Assembly: GCA_011319805.1 (NCBI GenBank) | Contig: SJRY01000143.1 | Location: 1-64,000 of the forward strand | Direction: 5' to 3' | Source: Macrocybe gigantea | Lineage: Eukaryota > Basidiomycota > Agaricomycetes > Agaricales > Callistosporiaceae | DNA length: 64,000 nt | In this document: positions 9,783 to 20,009 of the stretch, in pieces | Position numbering within the stretch: the first letter of the stretch is position 1 | How the letters are laid out: every line of letters starts with the position of its first letter | Notes under the pieces: generated by a model | Seen by the model: only the letters and a program-made list of their open reading frames with translations | The model's database searches: none | Told to the model about the DNA's origin: nothing | Position numbers and translations under genes: made by a program

Positions 9783-12721
9783 ATGGATCCTACCCCCAAA
9801 CGCGGCTCCATTTCTTTCTTATTAAACCCAGGCAATCTCGAAGATACCATTATCAAAGGCTCTCAGCAATGCAATCCTGCATATGTTGCACATTTGACCC
9901 AGGTTATTGAAAATGATGATTTACAAGCAGATGTGAAGGTGTGTTCATTGTGTAATTTTTTTTTCTTCTGGAGAGATTTTAATGTCCTCGCTTCACAGGT
10001 GCCTTTCAACAAGCTCTACGTTGATGTGACGCAGATGGTGGAGCTCACAACTCTCTACGGCACTGATGGCAGGAAGTTGACACGACTTGTCTTCACCAGC
10101 ACCATGGACAGTCAATCACGTGCTGCACACCTGCTCGAAGAACACGGCCTGGATGTCCAAGCATGCCAACAGTTAGAGAACAAGTAGAACATCAGCTGGA
10201 GTAGTGGATGGGCCAAGGGCAATGATACCATGTCCCGTATCCTAGTTCAATGGTAACATAACAACTGCTTTGAAGACACATTGAGTGTTGCATCTGAAAT
10301 TTGAGTTAAAAGCATATGTGGTTACGATATGGCTGCCTGACAGAAAGCGGACAAGCGAACGAGCAGCAAGTCCAGCAAGACCTGGGACTGTTGAGCCCCA
10401 TATGATTTTCATGGATGCCTTGCGCATGCGGACATCACCTATTCCAAAAGCACGAATGAAATCAAAAGAATTGTTGGATACCTGGAATACATTGATGCCT
10501 GCTCCACTGCACTTATGAAACATCTACCTGCTATTCCGCTTCACCCCCATGTCACCGAAGTTGCAATTGAATAGTTGCTTACAGGAGCGAGGTAGGTTGT
10601 CAACTTGTACAGTCTCCCAGCCTATTGTACATGTGCTCATGTGCACATCCAGCATCACAGCTGTTCAGATGAAGAATTCGGAGATGATTTCAGCACGCAC
10701 ATACTGAGACCAGGACCAGTTCAACCCATTGACAGCAAACCATCGCTATGAACTTTTGCCGACCGATTTCACTGCTCTCTACTGCAAATACAACAGACAA
10801 ATTGGAGTCGACATTTCCCTAGCCCCCAAGTATAACCTTGACAATTGGATGAACCCAAATCATTCGCAGTTTAAACTAGATCTGCATAAGGCTATTTTTC
10901 ATTATTGCTGCCGAGCCGATCAGAATGAGCAGCTGAAAGTATGCATATCGACTTGAGACATGGATGAAGCAGCATGGGCATATGGCTTTTAAAACCAGAT
11001 CATATTGGATGGCATGTTTGGTGTCTGTACTACTTGACTGCTGCTATTCATCACCATGGGTGTTGATGCTCAAGGACATGGAGTGCCCCTTGCTCTGTTT
11101 CTTTTTTCTGCACCTACAGGAAGCAGAGCAACACATGCAGGATACAACATGGAAATCCTTACAGAGCTCTTGCTAGAATGGAAACAGCATTTAAGTCAAC
11201 GAGGCTATGGCACATTTGAGCCAGCAGTGGCGATTACTGATACCGATACAAAGGAGTGTGGTGTGCTCTTGAACGTTTGTCCAAAAATAATTCTTTTGCT
11301 CTGCAAGTTTCATATTCAACAATGTTGGTCCAACAAGCGCCGCAAACTCTTGTCTGTAAAGGAAAACTGCCATACATCATTTTAGAGTGACCATGTATCG
11401 AGCTGCTTGTGTATCCTAGAAAACAGGCAGGTTCTGAGTAATACTTGATGAAATTCAGCTAAACTCCCATCTAAACAGGCTTTTAGAGACATTGGAGCAT
11501 GCTGATGCCCAAGCCCTTGTAATGGCGGAACAAAAGGTCTTTGAAGAACTGATGCATAGTAAACTAGTATCAGTGAGCAGATCCACCACATCACCTGCAT
11601 CACTTAAGAAGTATGCTGGTGCCGGGCTTGCATACCTTGAATACCTGATGACAACATGGTTAGACCACTCAATCTGGGCATCTTGGTCACAGTATGGGTG
11701 GCAGCATGCTGCCGTTCAATTAAAGAAACCCATTGCTGGTGTCATCCCAACCATGAATCACCTTGAATCATTCAACTGTGTTTTGAAACAGAAATATATT
11801 CCCCAGTGGCAGCGCACAGGCAACTGCCTACGTTTCAACATTCTTATTCATCATCTGGTCCTCAAAATCATTCCAGAGATTTTTGCATGGTGCTGTATCC
11901 AGAATGAATATGACATCTGGATCAATGAGCACTTCAAACACATCTCTGGTGGTCAAAATCTCTGCAATACATAAAAGCATGTAGCTACAGAAAAACAAAT
12001 GGACACATAGATAACATGGTATCCAGATGATCCCATCCGTGAGCATAAAGCAAAAGCCATTGTGAGCGAAACTTGCCTTGCTATTTGCACCTCACTTCAT
12101 CCATATGAAGTATGGGCTTCATGTGTGGCTACATCAGCAAATGTTGATGACCCTACCCACCTTTGCTATTGGCTAACCATCCATTCTTCTGGGCCTGCGA
12201 TATGTACATGCCAGGACTGGTATGCTAATCAGGGTTCTGCTTGCAAGCACCTGTGCGCACTAAGAATCATGATTCCAGATTGGATTACAAGTGGACAACT
12301 ACAATCTCATTTTAAATTCCATTTCCCAGGAACGTTTCAAGAGGCTGAAGCCATTATGAAGTGCTTAAAAGCTTGGTATGGTCAATATTTCCCCCTTGCT
12401 GTTACAGTTAGCACAAGAAAACATCAGGACCAAGCTGCATTTGGGATAGCATCTACAGGGCTTTCGGTTGAGCCACCTTCCCCAATGGTCATGAATCTCC
12501 CATCATTGGATGCACCTGTACAGCTCTGTCCTCCATGTCATGGCACTATTGGTGTGGCAAAAGGCTTTAACAACGATGTGGCCTTTCAAAATCTTATTGG
12601 TGAAAAAACCACTCTAGTCTTGATTGACTTTGACAGGGACATTAATCTCACAGATGATACAAGTGATGATGGATTGGACAACAATTGTAGCATAGCAGAA
12701 GTCAGTGACCTGGTAAACTGA
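9783..12721 (+). pseudogene. MULE transposase with SWIM zinc finger, interrupted by stops
   Basis: Coding starts at 9783 (MDPTPKRGSISFLLNPGN), with an intron near 9938-9999. The catalytic DDE domain begins around 10960: LDGMFGVCTT, an in-frame TGA, then LLLFITMGVDAQGHGVP, SAPTGSRATHAGYN and AITDTDTKE, followed by LLCKFHIQQCW. The TGA replaces the arginine usual in this family and fits CGA to TGA change. A TAA lies a few codons upstream. The C-terminal part (11492-12721) contains a SWIM motif CxC-x10-CxH at about 12208-12255. The protein would cut and join its own TIRs. The stops make it inactive as read. Confidence 0.85.
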
Positions 12722-14713
12722 TCTTGTAACTGACATCTCGGATATCCAGCAGGTATGCATACTTTTTTGTCAATGGGCCAATAATTGATCACCTACATTG
12801 GTAGGAAAACCAGCATGCCATTACTCTTCAGATCTATCAGAGGCTGATGCAAGATATGAAAAAAGTTCTTCCTTCACTCCATGGCATCTTGACTCTCCTG
12901 CAGGACCTTAATCTGGAATCTGTCATAAATAACAGCAATCCAGAACAGGACCATGTTCTCGATGATTTCTGAAGTGTAATCAGTTCTCTCAACTATCAGA
13001 TGCAGCCATCCTCATGCAAGGAGGCACCGGCACACATAGCTACACCTGCTATGGTTTCTTGTCATTATCATGTGGCAACTTGGAAGCAATTGCTTCTGCC
13101 CTCACCTGAGCAAAAGCAAAAACAGAGGAAGTCATATGGTGTACTTTGACCAAGAAATACAATATATTGCCAAAACATTTTGTAACTAGTGAATTTCATA
13201 GCCATGCATTTTATAAAACCTCACAGTCATGACATGACTACAAGTTTGGCAGAGACGAAACATTTTCCAAAAGACAGCTTCAGATATACCATCCAAGCTG
13301 TCAAGATCCAAGTATACATCTAAGAAGTCCGTTGCCAGGTCTGCCAATGATGCGGTGAGGTCACTCCCCAGATTGCCAGTAGAACTACTGGCAGACTAAA
13401 CAGCTATAGTATATGAGTGCAATGATGAGCCAGCGGGTGGTAGCTCCAATGCATTTGAGGGGCTTCATCAGCAAACATCAACTTCTGGTGGGTGAGAGAC
13501 TTGCCATTTGCCAATATATGAGACAGCGCTGGAGGGGGAGGAATTACATTCAGCCTACCTGTCTTCATGAGCTTTGGGGCCTTCACTCCTGAGTGTTCAT
13601 GACAAGCAACTGGAGATGGTGACATGTAATCAGTAGTGAATATGCCTGATGCAGCAGTAATGGTGGGTGTGTGCCTGAGCTTGCGGCAGGGTCGCTGAGT
13701 GCATATAGCACTTGGAAATGGTAAAATAAAGCCTGACTAGTAGGTTCGTTAAAATGACAGAGTAAAAGAGATCATGATGAACATACCATTGAGTGGGTCT
13801 TCTACCTCACTGTCAGTGCAGTTAGCTTTTGTCAGTGTTGACAGCATTGGGGGAACTGTAGATTAGATGTAATATGGAAAACAGAATGACACCAAGGGAC
13901 ATACCTGGAAGTCATTTTGAATAGACTTTCAATATAATAGAGGTGTTAATGTTCATGTAAACTTCCGTGAAATTAACTGTAGTAAATGATAAATACAAGA
14001 TTTCATAAAGAGCAAATCCAAAGCAGACATACTGTAGTATGAACAATCTTCTTTTTGAGCACAGTGCACAATGAAATTGCCAGCATTTGGGTTGTCGCCA
14101 GGAACCTTGTAGGTTTTCACTTCCACATTGTGGAAACAGCAGAGCATCTCAAAGTCATGGGTCTTGTGGTACTGCCAGATGAATTTCAGTTCCAGAAGCT
14201 TGCCTGTCTGGAGGCGTGGGCTACAAAGTCTGATTTAATGAGCAGTGTGATAATGGCAAAGATTTGGAAATGTGTACTAAGGAACCTTGTAGATGAGTGC
14301 TGGGATAGCAAGGTCGAAGGTCGTAATATTCGATGACCTGTTTTGGAGGTGCTTCAGCCTGCTGAAAGTGGCAGAGTGAATGGGACCGCTGGAAGCTGAT
14401 TTGGCAGGTGAGGAGCTGGGGGTGAAAAATCAGCCATTGGACTGCATGTCCATGAGCTGCACTGGCAATGCGACTCACTTATGCTGCCAGATAGCTACTC
14501 GAAAAGTATACATTGGTTGCTACAAACCACATCTTAAATGGATTCACCTCTAACATTGATAGGCATAGGTGTGAACTAGTTGTAGACAGAAATGTGTAAT
14601 TATGAGATGTGCAGAGAAAAAAGGAAACCACTGATCTGGATAATGAGAAGCATGCAAAAGTCGTTGAAGATGAGAGATGACAGGTCCTATCAAGCACGAA
14701 GGCTGGGAACAGT
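12722..14713. other. 3' part of the MULE, no recognisable gene
   Basis: This AT-rich sequence between the transposase stop and the right TIR contains only short open frames on both strands, with no domain I can name. It may hold a decayed second gene or captured DNA. Confidence 0.4.
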
Positions 14714-14772
14714 GGGAATGCTTATATCAGTGGGTTCGAGTCACATCACTCTTTGGGCGCACTTGGTGCTCA
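14714..14772 (-). repeat. MULE right terminal inverted repeat
   Basis: Its reverse complement, starting TGAGCACCAAGTGCGCCC, aligns with the left end at 8745. The 8-bp target copy TCTGAAGC follows at 14773. Confidence 0.88.
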
Positions 14773-14844
14773 TCTGAAGCCAGAAGATGCAGTCACGGAC
14801 TATAGCAATTTGGATGAGAGTGAGTGCCGAGTCCTTGATGAGTG

Positions 14845-15454
14845 TTGGGTGGTTTAGATGGCCTGACCAGCCCCCTCCTGTATCTGACTGCCAAGTGAGC
14901 CAAGCCAAATCCTAGAGGTTCAAATGACTTCAAGTTGAAGGAGTATTGTTTCATTCTTCCAAAACACTTGCCACTGGCACAGAACCTCCCCGAGGGCACC
15001 GTTCAGCCTCCAGCCATATCGCCATCTCCCCCTGTGCCTCAGGCCCAGTCAGGGTGGTCACCTTCCACAAGTCCAATGCCCGCCTGCCCCCGCTTCGAGC
15101 CAATTCTTTGTACCTGTCTTCACCATTCCTTTCTAAGATCCTGCTACTGCAGGCAGCAAATCCTTGTATCAACGAAACCCATCTGACCTGCCCCAGCATG
15201 GAGATCACAAAGCACCATACCGCTAGGATACCATGAGAAAATTTTCTTCTCACATCCAAGTGACAATTCATTCTGAGATTACCATCATCAACTGGGTACA
15301 GTGTCAACCACTTAAATGTGGCATCTCTGTGGAGACCTCAATTTTTGTCTGAAAGACCACAAATTGAAATTTAGAAAGGAAATACAGTCTAATTAGCGTA
15401 ATTCTGCATTTTCGAAAAATTGGCTGTATTATGTAATCATTCACTTTTGGGAGA
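14845..15454. other. Junction sequence between the Dap1 fragment and the DDE transposon
   Basis: Homology to Dap1 ends abruptly at 14844 and unrelated sequence starts with TTGGGTGGTTTAGATGG, probably the edge of another insertion. Its other end was not found. No confident coding region. Confidence 0.35.
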
Positions 15455-17649
15455 TTGAAAAACAAAAAATTATCAGAGTCCGCCATGGTCCACAGAATCG
15501 CAATGGCATGTCTGAAGAAGAAAGAAAGTCAGGCAAAGAGGCAATGTGCCTTGGGAACAAAGTACTTCAACATGGGAATCATTGAGGAGCTGCTTGAAAT
15601 TGTTATAGACCTAAATTATGAGCCTGATCTTAATGGTCCCAAAGATGATTCTGATCATGAATCCATGAATGATCTGTCATTCAGTCTGGTGGATGAAGAG
15701 AAGGTGATAGATGGTTTGTTGGATGACAGTGAGGAGTCAGGTGGGGGAACTGAATCAGAAGATGATGAAGGAGTTGTTCACATTGAGACAAAGCAGCCAA
15801 GTGATGGGGGCAATGAAGAAATCCTTGAGAATTTTGTGGCCGAGGATCCAACAGACTACATGGAAAAGTGTACCAAATTAGCTGCAACTACAGCACACAA
15901 ATTTTGGCTGGAGATCTCTGTAAGTGTCCGAATCTCTGGAGTATCGAGCCACTGATTAGATTATCACAACAGATAGAATGGACAACCCACCAAGCTTCCA
16001 AAGCATGCAATGCCAATGTACACAGGGGCTGGTCGAATGCAAACATACCTGCGAGAACAAAATCTATACTGAGCTGCAAAGGGTAGCACCAAGATAATGT
16101 CTTACTTCCAACAAGGAGCAGCTCAGTGGGGAGCAATAAGTCAGGCTGGAGTGGTCACATTGGACTCAGACATCGAAGAGCTTCCTGCAGAGCGATATCC
16201 AAGTCAGCTCATGGAATCTGAAATCGAGATTGTAGGTGTATCCTCACCTGCACCTTACACTGAGGCTGTCATGGAATCACACACTCTTCCCTCATCCCCA
16301 CTCGTGTCAGAAAGTGAGCCTGCCACAGAATCACCTGATGTGAACCAATCCGAGCCCAAGCTGCCAGACCTACCACAGGCAATGGATACCACCATCACTG
16401 GCTCACATTCACAGGAACCCAATGCTGCTGAATATTTGAATATGACAGAAGATGATGATGATGCACCAGACTCTGTCTCAGTCCTCGATCATGTCAAACA
16501 GCTTATCCGTGATACAAAGAAGTTTAAATCCTTCATCTCATTATTTAATCTCAATGCTGTCAAGCAGTTCATTGAGTTGTGGGAATGATACAAGCAGAAT
16601 CCAAGGATTAAAGCACCTATGGTCAAAGCAAGTTTAACAATTGCAGGTGCCATTGGAAAAGAACCTTACATGGCATGCAAAATTCGCTCATTGTATTGAT
16701 ATATTGCTTGCTTTTGAATGCTTCCTCCAACCAACCATGGAAAGCATCATGCTCACCCTTCACTCTTGAACAATGAGCACATCACCCAGACTGTATGTTA
16801 GGCTAGACGAATCTCAGAAGGACTTGGGCAGACTAAGTGCGAGAGTGGTCTTGAGATGATGGCAAAAGGAATATTAAGCCTAGTGCTACTGGTACATCTG
16901 GGAGTCCTTATATACATTACAGTACTCAAGCATGGACCATGGGCTGCGCAATGCTGTAGACTGCGGATGAGTAAGACTGGAAGGAGATGACTCAGGATGA
17001 CTAGGGAAGTGAGATGACTTGATGGCTGTGTGCTGCACAGTGTAATGGGGAAGATAAGGGATATGGGAAAGATAAGATAAGAAATTGAATGGTCCTTTGG
17101 GCGACATCCATAACACTGTACATCAATATCTAAGTGTCCTCACAGATGGAGAGGTCAGAACACATTTGTTTCAGATGCAAAATTACTTATCTTGCAACAG
17201 ATAACACCTACCTTGCTTCGAAATCAAGTGAACAATGTAATCCTTCCTTCATTAGGTCTGGACGCAGGTAGTCAAAAGATTTCAGAAGGGGCGGCACGTC
17301 AATGGCTAGCAAAACTTGGGTATGAACTAAAAGAGGCAAAAAAAAGGCATTTATATTGATGGGCATGAGCATGATGATGTCATTGAGTATCGAAGAAAGT
17401 TTTTGGATATGATTGCTGGAAAAAACAGGTGAGAAACTATTAAAGTTGAGTGGTAGTTGAAATCTGAATAGGAGATAGACTGCATCGCATTTACACCGAT
17501 GATGGCCTGGATCCAATTGAACCAGACTTGGGACCAGGTGACCAGCTTCATGTTCTGATCTTTCATGATGAATCCATTTTTTGTGTGAATAAATTGCAGT
17601 GCTGTATCTATGTTCATGATGGTCAGATGCCTCTTTGAAAGAAGGAACA
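15455..17649 (+). pseudogene. Broken DDE transposase (HDESIF type), truncated by an LTR element
   Basis: An acidic N-terminal part is at 15485-15955 and a second part at 16097-16680 (ending FNLNAVKQFIELWE, a TGA, then APMVKASLTIAGAIGK and MACKIRSL). After the solo LTR the reading continues with TLLRNQVNNVILPSLGLD and ARQWLAKLGYELKEAKK. The catalytic start LIFHDESIFCVNKL follows at about 17547. Coding sequence ends at 17649, where the chromoviral 5' LTR begins, so the rest of the catalytic domain is lost. The parts resemble multi-exon DDE transposases common in mushroom genomes. Several stops confirm decay. Confidence 0.65.
16796..17115 (-). mobile_element. Solo LTR of the chromovirus family, perfect target duplication
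   Basis: This 320-bp copy of the chromoviral LTR is in minus orientation (TGTTAGGCTAGACG to CCATAACA). It is flanked on both sides by CTGTA (16791-16795 and 17116-17120), a perfect 5-bp target duplication. It interrupts the coding sequence of the DDE transposase. A solo LTR arises by recombination between the two LTRs of a full element. Confidence 0.92.
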
Positions 17650-17996
17650 TGTTACAGACGTCGCTCAAAGGACCATTCATTTTCCTATCTTATCTTTCCC
17701 ACATCATTTTCCTATCTTATCTTTCCCACATCCCTTATCTCCCCCGTCATGCTGCGCAGCGTGCAGCCATCGAGTCATCCCACTTCCCTAGTCATTCTGA
17801 GTCATCTCCTTCCAGTCTTACTCATCCGCAGTCCACAGCATTGTGCAGCCCATGGTCCGTGCTCGAGTACTGTAGTGTATATAAGGACTCCCAGATGTAC
17901 CAGTAATGCTAGGCTTAATATTCCTTTTGCCATCATCTCAAGACCACTCTCGCACTTAGTCTGCCCGAGTCCTTCTGAGATTCGTCTAGCCTAACA
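17650..17996 (+). repeat. 5' LTR of element A
   Basis: A 347-bp LTR, TG...CA bounded. It contains GTATATAAGGACTCCC as a likely TATA region near 17876. It is longer than the 3' LTR chiefly because a stretch of about 26 bp (TTTTCCTATCTTATCTTTCC...) is duplicated in tandem near 17688-17738. Confidence 0.92.
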
Positions 17997-18145
17997 AGAT
18001 ATTAAGCCTCGTCGAGACTCGCTCAGACTCACACACACACCACGTCACGCTTTATCAAAGACTTGATCAACATTCGACGACAAGCAGTCGCCGACCCAGT
18101 GAGCACTAGCACGAGCGACGAGAGCTCAGAGAAGTAGACCAGACA

Positions 18146-19810
18146 TTGCAGTCCATGCCATTCACAGAGACAGTCCACGCCACCCGCAGAGACACTAGCA
18201 ATCCAAACAAACGAAAGAGAGAGCGCACGCCTACACCAAGTAGCGATGACGAAGAACAGGCATTTCTGAGAGAGTTTGCCTTCACCACCACAGATGAGCC
18301 TGCTGAGATCCTCAGCGAAGGAGCAGCACAACTCATTGCAGAACTCTTCCTAGAAGGAGAATACAGGATAAGCCCAGAAGAGCTGTGGTCAGAGCAGAAT
18401 CTTCTTGCCGAAGAAGAGGACAAACCCATCCACAAGAAAACGAGAGAAGAACGAACACAAGCCCGAGACTTTAGGTGACAACAGATTGAGAATTATAATC
18501 GCCGAACACAGGAGGAAGACATACTGATACAGAGAGGGCACGACGCACAGAGCGTATGACAGAACCAATGAGAACAACACCAGAGTCAAGGATACATAGG
18601 AATGAAACCGCCGAACCCCTTCAGAGGATCAATCCGCCGAAGCACTGCATAAGGAAAGAATCGCACCACTGTGGCAAAAGTAAGCAACAGTGACTGGGAC
18701 GAATACTATCAGTGGAGGGAGCGAAAAGGATTACCAAAGACAAACAGACCGACCGCTACAGAGTGGGCTGATTTTGAACAAGCTTGTAGAATCGCAGGAG
18801 TTGACCTAGACTACTGGAAAGAACAGAGAGAGGAGCGAAGACAGAAACAGCTCCAAGAACAGCAAGCCCAAGCACAAGCACAGCAGACCCAAGAACAACA
18901 GATCCAGGAACAGGAAAACCAAGACCAAGAGAACGACAAAGAAACCCCCCAAAGGATGACGACAGAATACAAGGGAATCATCGCTGACCCGAAATCCTTT
19001 ACAGGAGATCGAATGTCCTTCGATATTTGGTGGAGGAAGATGAAACTTTACATAACTGCACATGGAGACCTCACGGATACACAGAAGACTGGAGCGGTCC
19101 TGTCTAGAATGACCAACAGACCCGGAGCCCACTGGGCATCAAAGAAGATTGACACCACTACCAACCAAAGCACATGAGCTGACTTCATAACTGAGATAGA
19201 GACATGATTCAGCAATGTCATGTCACTATTACAAGCAGGAAGCAAACTATTCAATATCAGACAGGGAAACCGACCCATCGACGAATTTCTGGATGAATTC
19301 GTAGACCTTGCAGGGAAAGCAGGAATGACAGGAACAGCCCCATGTTTCCTACTCGAGAAGAGCTTAAACTGAAGAACAGCAGAAGCCGTACACTTGATCT
19401 CCACACTTCCAACAGATGGAGATGAATATATCAAGACAGTTCGAGCGATTGGATGAAACATTGATGAACACAGAAATGTGATGAGAGGAGAATTCACAAG
19501 CAATCAGTGCAAGACCGGAAATCCAAGCTGAGGAGCAGGACAGGCCATGGAAGTTGACAAAGTACAAAGCAACAACTGCTTTAACTGCAATAAACCAGGA
19601 CACCTCTCACAAAACTGCCCAGAACTATGAAAAGGAGCAGCAAATGTCACATGTTTCAATTGTGGCTTAAAGAGACATTATGCATGGAACTGCAAGAAGA
19701 AGAAGAAAGGAAAATCCTGGGTCAGAGAAGTGAAAGAAGAAGGAGAGGATGAAGAAGACAAGGATGAAGGAAGCTCTGACAAGGAGGGTTTTGCCGAAGG
19801 GTCTGACTAA
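18146..19810 (+). pseudogene. Gag of element A, zinc-knuckle nucleocapsid, with stops
   Basis: Gag-like sequence reads from MQSMPFTETVHATRRD at 18146. A glutamine-rich stretch lies near 18840-18940 and the capsid-like part at 18960-19480 (FDIWWRKMKLYITAHGD). Two CCHC zinc knuckles sit at about 19576-19693: CFNCNKPGHLSQNC, and CFNCGLKRHYAWNC, which keeps the CX2CX4HX4C spacing. In-frame TGA or TAA codons occur at roughly ten places. Several TGA codons stand where an arginine (CGA) would fit, as expected from C to T change at CpG. Gag would form the virus-like particle in the cytoplasm. Confidence 0.8.
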
Positions 19811-20009
19811 GAGGTGCTAAATCGCGACCCATACAACTGAAACAGACTCGCTTCGATACCAGATGTAGATCATCCCATACTCTGAAATACACCATTCCCA
19901 CCAAGTGATCTGAAGCACCAAGGAAAACCATCCAAGGGGACAAACCACCAAAGAGGAAAGAACTCGCAGTACCAGCAAGAATACGAACGTGAAAAGGAAC
20001 CACAACGAT

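Larger units (their letters stand above)
8745..14772 (+). mobile_element. MULE (Mutator-like) DNA transposon, 6.0 kb
   Basis: The element is bounded by terminal inverted repeats of roughly 58 bp (about 8745-8802 and 14714-14772) sharing AGTGCGCCCAAAGAGTGA and GTGACTCGAAC. It is flanked by a perfect 8-bp direct repeat, TCTGAAGC, at 8737-8744 and 14773-14780. The intact allele of the target at 45524-45531 carries one copy of the same 8 bases. The internal region encodes a MULE-type transposase with a SWIM zinc finger. Long TIRs plus an 8-9 bp target duplication are the expected MULE signature. Stop codons in the transposase make this copy non-autonomous. Confidence 0.92.
8443..14844 (+). pseudogene. 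Dap1/MAPR-like cytochrome-b5 protein, copy A, split by a MULE
   Basis: Exon 1 (8443-8557) and the start of exon 2 (8634-8744) match the intact copy at 45227 nearly base for base, including the DDPYTPEELKKYDGSNP and GTIFDVTRKADSYGPGKSY heme-binding-domain segments. At 8744 a 6-kb transposon interrupts exon 2. The reading resumes at 14773 (KPEDAVTDYSNLDESE) and stops matching at 14844, just before the segment equivalent to WYNFFS. Exon 3 is missing. The fragment right of the transposon has lost five of its six CpG dinucleotides compared with copy B. The gene cannot make the full protein. Confidence 0.88.
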
